The notes beneath the pieces are model-generated. The model was not told the DNA's origin and searched no databases. It worked only from the letters and a program-made list of their open reading frames with translations. DNA of 39,050 bases from Saprospiraceae bacterium (GTDB lineage Bacteria > Bacteroidota > Bacteroidia > Chitinophagales > Saprospiraceae): the NCBI GenBank assembly GCA_019634275.1, contig JAHQVP010000294.1, positions 1 through 39,050 of the forward strand, given 5' to 3'. This document shows positions 7,542 through 15,381 of this stretch, piece after piece. Within the stretch, counting starts at the first letter, position 1, and every line of letters starts with the position of its first letter. Both the position numbers and the translations under genes were made by a program.

Positions 7542-8750
7542 TCAGTCGATTTTTTCCCACTTTTCTGGAGGATAGATGGCAATGCGATGGGTCCGCACCA
7601 TGACCGGCGCTTCCCCTATATGATCCAATCGTACCGTCATGGTTTGGGAAGGAAAATTGGGCATGTGGCACGATACGCAATTGCCTTTTCTCTCTTGTTG
7701 AATGGAGGCATCCGCTTTGCATTCGGCGTCAGGAGAAACATGGCATTGCTTACACTTGTCGACAAATGTAGCACGTAGGCCTCGCTCGTTTTTGTGTGGA
7801 TCATGGCAAGATCCACAGTCCATCTCCGAATTCACAAAGCAGGCACTGCTGGACAACAAGCCATATTGATTTCCATGCACGTCCAATTCTGCATCGGAAA
7901 CTCCAGTATGGAAATTCCGAGAGTATTCTGACAAAGTCTCGCCCGACAAAAAGGAAAAAGAATTGCCTTGTAAAATGCCGGCTCGGGGACCCGAATGACA
8001 TTGTGCACATACGTCAATTTTCTGTTGTCGGGAAAGAGTGTCCAATTTCATAATGAAGTGCGGAGATTCGAGGTCAGGATTATTCCGATGAAAACGGACA
8101 TGGTCACCGGCTGGCCGATGGCATCGTTCGCAATCGACTCCTAGGACCATCTCATCTTTTTCGTAACGATTGCCCTGTCCAGAAAAATCCTTGTTGGTGG
8201 CGAAGGTCACATGGCATTTTAAACAGCCATCTCGGATGGGTCTTCTCAGCATCTGACTCGGAAATCCGGGACTATTAATCCAGCAATCTGCAGGTGGATA
8301 ATAAGATGCTTGAAGCTGAAAAAGCTGATCCTCTGACCAAGACAAATGAGATTGTCCTTTGACACCAGAACCGATGATAATGTCAATCCGCTCTTTTTCC
8401 ATGGGGCCATCACCGGCACGGGGTCTTATTACTTGATAGTGTGAGTGCCCCTCCCTGACGAGTTCTACCTCTGCATTCTCAAGGAGGACCTTATTATCGT
8501 CCGGATTAAATCTTCCCAGTAGATTTCCGTCCTCCGGATAGGCAGAAGTCCCATAGTGGGCCGTCTCTACATGTGTCTTGTACACGTCAGCATGACACTC
8601 TCGACAAGTGCCAGAACCCACAAAGTCAGACCCATCAAAGAACGTTGCCAAGGCTGCTGGATCATAGTATTCAGGCCCTTTTAATGCTTGCTGACAGCAC
8701 CACACGAAGGCTAGTGCGAAGAACAGCAATGTCACTTTCTGCCTGACCAT
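7542..8750 (-). CDS. Multiheme cytochrome c with seven CxxCH motifs
   Basis: This is an exported electron-transfer or redox protein of the cytochrome c554/paired-CxxCH type. In the 402-aa protein from the ATG at 8750, CxxCH motifs occur at residues 49-53, 176-180, 207-211, 248-252, 312-316, 333-337 and 358-362. The N-terminus (VRQK, then a hydrophobic core ending in FVWCCQQ) is a signal peptide, possibly a loose lipobox. A GTG at 8777 would add nine residues, but the ATG gives the better signal peptide. Two spare cysteines (C156 and C304) lie in the mature part. No oxidase, reductase or cytochrome-maturation gene adjoins, so the redox partner is unknown. It may be a heme oxidoreductase or only a carrier. 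Confidence 0.85.
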   Translation of the reverse strand: MVRQKVTLLFFALAFVWCCQQALKGPEYYDPAALATFFDGSDFVGSGTCRECHADVYKTHVETAHYGTSAYPEDGNLLGRFNPDDNKVLLENAEVELVREGHSHYQVIRPRAGDGPMEKERIDIIIGSGVKGQSHLSWSEDQLFQLQASYYPPADCWINSPGFPSQMLRRPIRDGCLKCHVTFATNKDFSGQGNRYEKDEMVLGVDCERCHRPAGDHVRFHRNNPDLESPHFIMKLDTLSRQQKIDVCAQCHSGPRAGILQGNSFSFLSGETLSEYSRNFHTGVSDAELDVHGNQYGLLSSSACFVNSEMDCGSCHDPHKNERGLRATFVDKCKQCHVSPDAECKADASIQQERKGNCVSCHMPNFPSQTMTVRLDHIGEAPVMVRTHRIAIYPPEKWEKID

Positions 8751-8903
8751 TGTGGAAGATAGCAAATGAGCAATCACTGTAAAACGGAACGAAAGGGTCT
8801 CGTTAGATCAGCGTCACCTCCTTCATTAGCCTACTCAGAACCCTTGACTGAGATAGCTGCCTGCATGTTACATGGCTTCTAAAATTTCACGATATTCCGA
8901 TCC

Positions 8904-9599
8904 ATGTGTGGTAGATCATCTCTTACAAAGTCAGAAAAGGAATTGGAAGAGCGCTTCCGTTCGACTTTCTACAGTGAGGATTTAGAAAAGTATAATCCCC
9001 TTCCCAACTATAATGTTGCTCCAACCCATGTGATGCCCGTAATTGCGGACAAAGACCCTGAGCACTTCCTTCCTATGCGCTGGGGACTGATTCCATTCTG
9101 GGCCAAAGACCACCGACTGGGATATAAGATGATCAACGCAAGAGTCGAAACGATCACGGAAAAGTCCGCCTTTAAACAGGCGGTTGTCAAACGAAGGTGT
9201 CTCATCCCTATGGATGGCTACTATGAGTGGAAAAAATCAGCTTCGGGCAAGATCCCTTATCGCATTCAGGTTACGGATCAGGAGATTTTTAGCATGGCGG
9301 GCGTATGGGAAAACTGGAAGTCTCCTGAGGGAGAGTGGATACAGTCCTACACCATTATCACTCAACCTTCGAGCAGCAGCATTGCGGAGATCCACGATCG
9401 AATGCCCGCAATACTTCCGCGTGCTGTCGAAAATGATTGGCTTGATGTTGATCTTCCGGTAGAAGATGCCCTTTCCCTAATCGCTCCTTATCCTGATGAA
9501 TTACTGCGTTTCTACGCGGTTGGAAATCGTGTCGGCAAAGTGAGTGAAAATGATGCTCAACTCATTGAACCTCGAGAAGAGCAGGGACTCCTTTTTTAA
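8904..9599 (+). CDS. yedK: SOS response-associated peptidase (SRAP, YedK/HMCES family)
   Basis: This protein shields abasic sites in single-stranded DNA by forming a covalent thiazolidine link through its N-terminal cysteine. The diagnostic start MCGR is present, so Cys2 becomes the N-terminal residue after Met removal. The other active-site residues are in place: Asn78 in MINARVET, Glu108 in DGYYEWKK and His164 in IHDRMPAIL. Length 231 aa is typical. It is a single plus-strand gene between two minus-strand genes. I see no recognisable SOS operator upstream, so damage regulation is not shown. Confidence 0.95.
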   Translation: MCGRSSLTKSEKELEERFRSTFYSEDLEKYNPLPNYNVAPTHVMPVIADKDPEHFLPMRWGLIPFWAKDHRLGYKMINARVETITEKSAFKQAVVKRRCLIPMDGYYEWKKSASGKIPYRIQVTDQEIFSMAGVWENWKSPEGEWIQSYTIITQPSSSSIAEIHDRMPAILPRAVENDWLDVDLPVEDALSLIAPYPDELLRFYAVGNRVGKVSENDAQLIEPREEQGLLF

Positions 9600-9659
9600 A
9601 CACGCGTCAGATAGCATTATACCCTGCTGACGTTCCTGTGATTTCTGTCCGCTAGGGGA

Positions 9660-11156
9660 TTATTGAACCTCTCCCATCCATTTCTTCAGGATAGGTGATG
9701 CTGCAATAAAGAACAATCCTGCGCCAACCGCTGTCATCACCATGGTCATGAAAAGATCTGGCATTTGCTGTACCTGCGAAGGATCAAAACGACTTGCCAC
9801 CAGCCCTGCAATCAGATTGCCGAAGGCTGTTCCTACAAACCAGATGCCCATCATCTGTCCCACAAAACGTTTGGGCGCTAATTTCGTCGTCGTGCTAAGT
9901 CCTACCGGGCTCAAACACAGCTCCCCTGCCGTATGCAGAAAGTAGGTAAAGATCAAGAAGAACATACCTGCCTTTGTGCCTTCGGTCACAAGCTGCGCAG
10001 CATAATACATCACTAGGAATCCCAGCCCGAGGAAGATGAGTCCAAGTCCAAACTTCAGTGGTGTCCTTGGATTGAGATTTCGCTGGGCAAGTCGGATCCA
10101 CAGCGCCCCAAAGAGCGGAGCAAGGGTGATGATGAAAAATGAATTGACCGACTGAAGCCATGATGCGGGCATCTCCCAAGTGCCAATAAGGCGATCCGTA
10201 TAGCGCTCGGCAAAGAGGTTCAGCGCAGAGCCTGCCTGCTCAAATCCGGACCAAAATACAGCCGCACCTAAGACGAGTAAGAAGATCACAATAATGCGCT
10301 TCTTCTCATTTAAATTCAGTCCACCGGCTATCATCAGGTAAGCGAAATAAAATGCGATCACAATCGCTATGATGTAAGACACTGCCTCAGCCAAACCCTC
10401 CGCAGTCAATAGATCAATCACGCCCATAGAATGCATGACTCCGAGGGCAACCACCGTCAGTACGGCCAGTCCGATCGCCATGCCATTGTTTCCTCCTGTC
10501 GTTTGTACTTCATCGGATTTGATGTTCGGTTCCGTTCCGATTTTCCCAAGCGTGCTGGGTCCCGTCAGCTTATATTGGATAAGGCCCAAGACCATGCCGA
10601 TTCCCGCCAAAGCGAAACCCAGATGCCAATTCACGTTTTCAGCGAAATAACCGCACAGTAATGGACCTAAGAATGCCCCCAAGTTGATGCCCATATAGAA
10701 GATGCTGAATCCTGCATCTCTCCGTGCTCCCTTATCTGGATAAAGTTCTCCCACAATGGTGCTGATGTTGGGTTTGAGTAATCCCGTACCCACAACAATC
10801 AAGATCAGGCCGATGTAAAAAGTCCACTCCATAGGAGCAGCCAGTACAAAGTGTCCGAGGGCAATGATGATGCCACCGTACCAAATGGCATTTCTCTGAC
10901 CAACAATGCGGTCGGCAATCCATCCCCCTGGAAGGGCAAGAAGATAAACGCCACAGGTGTAGAGGCCATAGACTGCAGCAGCTTTACTATCAGAAAACCC
11001 GAGACCACCCTCCGACGCTGCAGCGGTCATAAAAAGGATCAAAAGCGCCCGCATGCCATAATAGCTAAAGCGCTCCCACATCTCGGTAAAGAATAAAGTG
11101 GTCAGTCCTTTGGGATGACCAAAAAAACCTATGCTAGTCCTCGGATCGTTGCTCAT
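9660..11156 (-). CDS. Proton-dependent oligopeptide transporter (POT/PTR family)
   Basis: This is an inner-membrane MFS symporter for di- and tripeptides. The helix-1 motif ExxERFxYYG is present as EMWERFSYYG (residues 25-34), and the second family signature is seen in RDAGFSIFYMGINLGAFLGP. Length 498 aa and about 14 hydrophobic segments match bacterial members such as DtpA and YdgR. It is a single gene. An inverted repeat at 11167-11211 lies immediately upstream and could be a leader structure or operator. The family call is secure; the substrate range is inferred. Confidence 0.94.
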   Translation of the reverse strand: MSNDPRTSIGFFGHPKGLTTLFFTEMWERFSYYGMRALLILFMTAAASEGGLGFSDSKAAAVYGLYTCGVYLLALPGGWIADRIVGQRNAIWYGGIIIALGHFVLAAPMEWTFYIGLILIVVGTGLLKPNISTIVGELYPDKGARRDAGFSIFYMGINLGAFLGPLLCGYFAENVNWHLGFALAGIGMVLGLIQYKLTGPSTLGKIGTEPNIKSDEVQTTGGNNGMAIGLAVLTVVALGVMHSMGVIDLLTAEGLAEAVSYIIAIVIAFYFAYLMIAGGLNLNEKKRIIVIFLLVLGAAVFWSGFEQAGSALNLFAERYTDRLIGTWEMPASWLQSVNSFFIITLAPLFGALWIRLAQRNLNPRTPLKFGLGLIFLGLGFLVMYYAAQLVTEGTKAGMFFLIFTYFLHTAGELCLSPVGLSTTTKLAPKRFVGQMMGIWFVGTAFGNLIAGLVASRFDPSQVQQMPDLFMTMVMTAVGAGLFFIAASPILKKWMGEVQ

Positions 11157-11166
11157 GTGCTGTATT

Positions 11167-11211
11167 GTGAGATTAGACCTGAAAATAGGTTTTTTGACTG
11201 GCTATTCTCAC
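11167..11211. repeat. Nested inverted repeat upstream of the POT transporter
   Basis: GTGAGATTAG (11167-11176) and CTATTCTCAC (11202-11211) pair at 9 of 10 positions. Inside them ACCT/AGGT (11177-11190) forms a second small hairpin followed by six T on the plus strand. The repeat begins 10 nt from the transporter start codon, in the space between that gene and the TfoX-N gene. It could be a structured leader or a protein-binding site. Confidence 0.5.
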
Positions 11212-11285
11212 TCGATCATCCACCCAAGAATTCTCGCTATCTTATCGTCACGCTATTGACAACCTTCATTGTATAAAAGCAGAAG

Positions 11286-11627
11286 ATGGCAGATCATTGG
11301 AAAAAAATGCTCGATCGATTTGATGAGATCGTGGGTGATATTCCCGAAATAGAGCGCAAGGGCAAGAGCGTACCCTATACCTCAGCCAACGGCCACATGT
11401 ATTCTCTATTGAACAAGGAGGGAGAGTTGGGGATTCGCCTAGGCACGAAAGAAGCAATCTCGGCCTTCGCAGAGCAATATGGAGAGGAGTATGGTTTCTT
11501 AAAATCACATGGAGCATTCATGCGGGGCTATGTGAGAATTCCAGACCATGTTTTAAAAGATACCGCCCTGATGACGTCTCTGCTCCGGGAGGGCCTAGCC
11601 TACGTAAATACGCTGCCTCCAAAATAG
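11286..11627 (+). CDS. TfoX/Sxy N-terminal-domain protein
   Basis: This 113-aa protein consists of only the TfoX N-terminal domain. Recognition rests on the pattern HMYSLLNKEGELGIRLG in the first half and the ending MRGYVRIP, then a short acidic linker, then a helix closing with AYVNTLPPK, as in many stand-alone TfoX-N proteins. Full-length TfoX/Sxy (about 200 aa) regulates competence in gammaproteobacteria, but single-domain versions are widespread and their role is unknown. No competence gene is nearby. It is convergent with the DUF4230 gene, 9 nt apart. Confidence 0.7.
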   Translation: MADHWKKMLDRFDEIVGDIPEIERKGKSVPYTSANGHMYSLLNKEGELGIRLGTKEAISAFAEQYGEEYGFLKSHGAFMRGYVRIPDHVLKDTALMTSLLREGLAYVNTLPPK

Positions 11628-11636
11628 AATTGGCGC

Positions 11637-12245
11637 CTAATTTAGATTGACACTGCTATCGTATTGATCAATCACCAATTCCCATCCTGCAGCGGTAGCC
11701 AAGTGATTTAAGGTAGAAACCAGGTCGTTCATGCGAGCGCTGCCTTTTTCCAGTAGATTACCTTCTAAGGCTTTACTCCGAATAAACTCCTTGGCCTTCT
11801 TGTTCAATTCTGTCAGGTCCTTTTCCGAAAACGAATTAAAAACACCCTCCTGAAGATCGTAGTAATCTAAGTCGTGATCGATCGCTAAAATTTCTGCAGG
11901 GGGAAGATTGCGAACAACCAGTTGCCCAACTTCTGGTAAGGCATCAAGTTCAATCTTTTCCAGATCAAATCCGATGGAAACATCTGCCTTTACCCGAACC
12001 ATGGCCTTCTTTCGAAAGGGGCTGAAGTCATATCCATAATAGTCTTCGTAATCATACAACTCCGAGAAGGTGGCCTCTAAGGTGACCAATTTGATGGTTT
12101 CGCGAATGCTTTCAAGCAGCACTTCTCCCTCTTCCTCTGTGTGGTGCTTCACGTTTGGAAAAATGGAAGTACGTCCCAACATCGCCCCACCTACCACCAG
12201 GCCAATGGCCAATAAAATGAGCAAAATGGTCTTTATTGTCTTCAT
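11637..12245 (-). CDS. DUF4230 protein with N-terminal membrane anchor
   Basis: The function is unknown. Residues 5-25 form one hydrophobic segment (signal anchor). The rest fits the DUF4230 pattern: KLVTLEATFSELYDY, MVRVKADVSIGFDLEKIEL, a VRNLPPAEILAID turn, then a helical C-terminus of about 70 residues. The domain should face the periplasm. The ATG overlaps the stop of the DUF3108 gene (ATGA), so the two are translationally coupled and it is the last gene of a three-gene envelope operon. Confidence 0.78.
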   Translation of the reverse strand: MKTIKTILLILLAIGLVVGGAMLGRTSIFPNVKHHTEEEGEVLLESIRETIKLVTLEATFSELYDYEDYYGYDFSPFRKKAMVRVKADVSIGFDLEKIELDALPEVGQLVVRNLPPAEILAIDHDLDYYDLQEGVFNSFSEKDLTELNKKAKEFIRSKALEGNLLEKGSARMNDLVSTLNHLATAAGWELVIDQYDSSVNLN

Positions 12246-13087
12246 TTTTTTCCGGGTTCAAAAGGAAATTTTGCTCCTCGATATTCCCTGAGTACTGCTT
12301 TTACTGATCCTACAGAGACGGGAGATTCGATCATTAAAGGTATGCGGTTTTCGTCGTCCGATGCCCAAATCTTCATGCCTTTATCGTCTTTAAATACATC
12401 CCCTACAATCAACTGAGGCTCCAGGAGCAACGTACTGCACTTACCCAATCCTTTTACTCTCTTTTTTGTTTTGCCCCGATAGATCATGTCCAGGTTGTAC
12501 ACTTCCTTATCGAGATAAATGCTCAATGGAAGACGGGTCTCTCCCGGTAAATCTTGCACCGGAATGCTGCGGACGCTGTAAAGACAGGATAAGATATCAT
12601 GGACGCAAGGATCAATGCTGACTTCACTTGTTTCGCGAGTGTCCATCGATTTGCCCACTTCAGAGATGGCAATGTTTCGATCAAAATCAAATTCGGTATC
12701 GTCGTATTCACGGTACTTACCTTCTTCGATGCTCCGGGAAGACCTCACTGGACGTAATGAATGTTTATCTACAAAGCACTCGTATTTATCCCGCACTTTG
12801 TAAAACCATTCGTATGATTTATACGTCCGACCCGTGGCAGACAAATAGAGCAAATCCTCCTTTTCTTCCACCTTAAACACGACTTCGCCCGCTGCCAACC
12901 AAACAAAATTCCAATTGTAAAAAAGCTTGTAAACAATCTCTTCACCAGGAGCAAATACCAGATCCTGGGGAGCACATAGATCGGGCTCTGTAGCATCATG
13001 GTCTGGTGAAATAGCTGCCAAGGTGAGCAGGCCCAACAACAACACCATGGTGCTGACTTTACCTTTCTTTAAAAATCTTCGATGCAT
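12242..13087 (-). CDS. DUF3108 envelope protein
   Basis: This is an exported protein carrying a DUF3108 domain, seen in FAPGEEIVYKLFYNWNFVWL, AAGEVVFKV, YKVRDKYECFVD and the late EPQLIVGDVFKDDKGMKIW region. In this family the domain forms a periplasmic or outer-membrane-associated beta structure of unknown function. A basic N-terminus (MHRRFLKKGK) and hydrophobic core make a signal peptide. I chose the ATG at 13087; a TTG at 13096 would add three residues, and Met14 at 13048 would remove the overlap with the upstream gene. The start lies inside the 3' end of the flippase-like gene, and the stop overlaps the DUF4230 start. Confidence 0.8.
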   Translation of the reverse strand: MHRRFLKKGKVSTMVLLLGLLTLAAISPDHDATEPDLCAPQDLVFAPGEEIVYKLFYNWNFVWLAAGEVVFKVEEKEDLLYLSATGRTYKSYEWFYKVRDKYECFVDKHSLRPVRSSRSIEEGKYREYDDTEFDFDRNIAISEVGKSMDTRETSEVSIDPCVHDILSCLYSVRSIPVQDLPGETRLPLSIYLDKEVYNLDMIYRGKTKKRVKGLGKCSTLLLEPQLIVGDVFKDDKGMKIWASDDENRIPLMIESPVSVGSVKAVLREYRGAKFPFEPGKK

Positions 13088-14042
13088 CTGATCCAATCAA
13101 CACTCCTCCGACCAACGCCGGCAGAAGTACATTTATTACCCATAGTAAATAACTGGATGAGAGCACTGCGAGTTCGTTTACTTCAAATAATTTCCAAACC
13201 AAAAGCGTGATTTCACCGCGAGCAATCAGTCCAATAAGCATGGGTACAGGTAGGACGGATTGAAACAAATAGGTGGTCAGGACTGCTGATGAAGCAACAA
13301 CGAGATCAACATCAATCCCAAAAAAGGACAGTAAAAGAAGGTACTGGATTAGATAAATGCATATCCTAAAAACGGTAAGAGTCACCACCCAACTAAGGGA
13401 CCGCCTTGAATAGCCATCCATAAAGCGCAATAGCTTTTCGACTTTGTTCAATTGGAAAGGTGATGGTATTCTATTTAAAAGTCTAAACAACGTCGACCTT
13501 CGACTCAGAAGGCTAAGGGCCACTAAATGGAAGAGGGCTAAGAGCACCAATTGCTCCAGAGAGACGGGTGCCAGCAATCCATGATGGTGCATGAGAAATT
13601 GCATGCCCCATGCTCCTGACAAAAACAAGATCAACAATTGCAGTAGGCTCCCCAGCGCTTGAGCAGAAACGCCTTGCCAACGCTGAGAGGGTTCCAGAGA
13701 CACCACACGACCAAGGTACTCTCCGACGCGGCTGGGCGTCAAAATGGATACAGAAACACCTGACAATACCCCCTTTAAGGATTGCCGGAAAGACAAGACC
13801 TGAATGGGCCGGATGAGACGCTCCCACTTCATGGCTTCCAGCATCCAGTTTAGCGGCATGAGAAGGAGACAAAGCCCTAATAGGATACTGCTGTCCCAAG
13901 AAATCATCTGACCGAGATGCCTCGCCATTTTTGCCCAGGAATCAGCATTTTGGATCACTCCATGAAGGAAGTAGGCCAATCCCAATAAGACGGCCATGCT
14001 TAAGATGACTTTGAAAAAATCGCTCCCCTGATGGACTTTCAT
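13059..14042 (-). CDS. Flippase-like integral membrane protein (UPF0104/LPG-synthase TM type)
   Basis: This is an inner-membrane protein with about eight hydrophobic segments, 327 aa. The family mark is LTPSRVGEYLGRV at about residues 101-113, equivalent to the PGRLGE-type motif of the UPF0104/AglD/MprF-N group. Members move or modify lipids and lipid-linked sugars, but none of that is shown here. It is the first gene of the minus-strand operon with DUF3108 and DUF4230 genes, suggesting a shared envelope task. Met1 at 14042 is followed closely by the first hydrophobic segment (residues 9-27). Confidence 0.82.
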   Translation of the reverse strand: MKVHQGSDFFKVILSMAVLLGLAYFLHGVIQNADSWAKMARHLGQMISWDSSILLGLCLLLMPLNWMLEAMKWERLIRPIQVLSFRQSLKGVLSGVSVSILTPSRVGEYLGRVVSLEPSQRWQGVSAQALGSLLQLLILFLSGAWGMQFLMHHHGLLAPVSLEQLVLLALFHLVALSLLSRRSTLFRLLNRIPSPFQLNKVEKLLRFMDGYSRRSLSWVVTLTVFRICIYLIQYLLLLSFFGIDVDLVVASSAVLTTYLFQSVLPVPMLIGLIARGEITLLVWKLFEVNELAVLSSSYLLWVINVLLPALVGGVLIGSDASKIFKER

Positions 14043-14071
14043 GGATATGCCGTAAGGTAGGGGCTAGAACA

Positions 14072-14102
14072 GAAAAAGGCATGCGGTGGACATGCCTCTT
14101 TC
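14072..14102. repeat. Inverted repeat between the flippase-like gene and ruvC
   Basis: AGGCATG (14077-14083) and CATGCCT (14091-14097) form a perfect 7-bp repeat around a 7-nt spacer. It extends to GAAA/TTTC with one mismatch. On the minus strand it is followed by TTTTTC, so it resembles a weak terminator, but no minus-strand gene ends here. A protein-binding site is equally possible. Confidence 0.4.
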
Positions 14103-14202
14103 CTAATTCCGGATTTGAGTGTTGGAGCTGTTTCGCTCGCAGTGCAAAGAAGGGAAAAATATTTGGGCCCTACAAATCCTCTACATCAAATCGCATTAGG
14201 AC

Positions 14203-14210
14203 TATATTTA
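14203..14210 (+). promoter_or_regulatory. Likely -7 element of ruvC
   Basis: TATATTTA matches TAnnTTTG at seven of eight positions and lies 15 nt before the ruvC ATG. The surrounding sequence is AT-rich. The implied untranslated leader is under 12 nt. Confidence 0.4.
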
Positions 14211-14225
14211 ATATATTGCTCCGCT

Positions 14226-14783
14226 ATGGCTTCAAAGCGCATCATTGGGATCGATCCGGGCACAAATGTCCTGGGATTCGCGGTCATTGACACCACCGGT
14301 CAGCAGATTCAAGTGGTTACGATGGGGGTCATCCGTATGCAGCATTTTGATTCGCACCAGGACAAGCTCTTACATATTTTTCAGTCCGTGGCTAAGATGA
14401 TTTTGACACATCGCCCACAGGAGATGGCCGTGGAAGCACCATTTTACGGTAAGAATGTACAATCGATGTTGAAACTAGGTCGTGCTCAAGGAGTGGCCAT
14501 TGCTGCAGCACTCACGCGAGAGATCAGGGTGCACGAGTACTCGCCCAAAAAGATAAAGCAGGCCATTACCGGATCAGGAAATGCATCAAAAGAGCAAGTG
14601 GCTGCCATGCTCAAACATCTCGTACAAGGCGACATAAACTACGAAATGTTGGATGCGACTGATGCACTCGCCACGGCCATTTGTCATGCACAGCGGGGTG
14701 CACAACCGGGAGGAAAGAAGAAGCACTATGCCGACTGGAAGTCCTTTGCGCGGGAAAACCCAGATGTGGTATCTGGCCAATAA
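14226..14783 (+). CDS. ruvC: Crossover junction endodeoxyribonuclease RuvC
   Basis: RuvC resolves Holliday junctions with RuvAB in recombinational repair. The four acidic catalytic residues are present: Asp10 in IIGIDPGTN, Glu70 in AVEAPFYGKN, and Asp143 and Asp146 in LDATDALATAICH. Length 185 aa matches the family (about 160-190). I start at the ATG at 14226, because the sequence upstream of it in this frame is not RuvC-like and the IGIDPGT block must lie near the N-terminus. ruvA and ruvB are not in the window. The 3' neighbour is convergent (18 nt apart). Confidence 0.96.
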   Translation: MASKRIIGIDPGTNVLGFAVIDTTGQQIQVVTMGVIRMQHFDSHQDKLLHIFQSVAKMILTHRPQEMAVEAPFYGKNVQSMLKLGRAQGVAIAAALTREIRVHEYSPKKIKQAITGSGNASKEQVAAMLKHLVQGDINYEMLDATDALATAICHAQRGAQPGGKKKHYADWKSFARENPDVVSGQ

Positions 14784-14800
14784 TCAGAGCATTACGCCAA

Positions 14801-15322
14801 CTACCCGTGGGCATCCAGATCGTGATCGGAATAATAATTGGTCTCGTTGCCCGAGAGCATTTTCACAATGTACGTAGCCTGCCCCACATGATAAGAGAAG
14901 TGTTCCGTAATGTGGATTAAGATTGCCATTCCTGTTTCTCGATAGCCCTGTACTCCATACTCTTTCAGAAGAGCATCAGCGGGTACGTCCATCAGAATAC
15001 TTCTTAACTCTTGCTCCAATTCGAGCAGCATTTGATTCAAAGTGGTGGCCGATATGGGGCCTCGCTCGTCGAACTCCAATTGCCGCTCCCTTACGTCTTT
15101 CTGCTCTCCCAGGGTCGAGCATACCCATTGACGCAGGTTTCCATGCAAGTGGAGTGCCAGATTGCCCACACTGTTGCTAATCTGGTTGGGGCGGTACCAC
15201 AGTTGCTCTTCAGTAAGTGTCGCAATGCATTGCAATAGGCGAGGAAAACACTCCTCAAATACACGGCGTCGGATCTCTACACCAAATAAAGCAGCCAGAT
15301 TGGTTTCCATGGACGACGTCAT
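14801..15322 (-). CDS. DinB/YfiT-like putative metal-dependent hydrolase
   Basis: This 173-aa protein has the DinB-like four-helix fold, unrelated to DNA polymerase IV. The three metal-binding histidines are seen in LALHLHGN and in HITEHFSYHVGQ near residues 56-58 and 137-146. Family members include bacillithiol-dependent transferases and many of unknown activity. Its substrate cannot be predicted. Met5 (15310) is an alternative start. It is convergent with ruvC and divergent from the lactate permease gene. Confidence 0.8.
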   Translation of the reverse strand: MTSSMETNLAALFGVEIRRRVFEECFPRLLQCIATLTEEQLWYRPNQISNSVGNLALHLHGNLRQWVCSTLGEQKDVRERQLEFDERGPISATTLNQMLLELEQELRSILMDVPADALLKEYGVQGYRETGMAILIHITEHFSYHVGQATYIVKMLSGNETNYYSDHDLDAHG

Positions 15323-15381
15323 CAGTTTGGATTTTGAAGGTACGCACTTAATATCGGCGGGTGTTCTTTAACTTAAGGAAT

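Noticed and set aside
9605..9632. Inverted repeat CGTCAG/CTGACG between yedK and the POT transporter gene
   Set aside because: The stem is only 6 bp with a 16-nt loop and no T-run on either strand, so terminator function cannot be supported.
11286..11627. Competence regulator TfoX/Sxy
   Set aside because: Only the N-terminal domain is present, no competence genes are near, and stand-alone TfoX-N proteins have no shown competence role.
14115..14225. N-terminal extension of RuvC
   Set aside because: The extra 37 codons do not resemble RuvC, and the catalytic Asp block normally begins within ten residues of the start; the spacer also holds a promoter-like box.
14801..15322. SOS DNA polymerase IV beside ruvC
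   Set aside because: The name DinB applies to two unrelated families; this is the small metal-binding DinB/YfiT type, not a polymerase, so no SOS cluster is implied.
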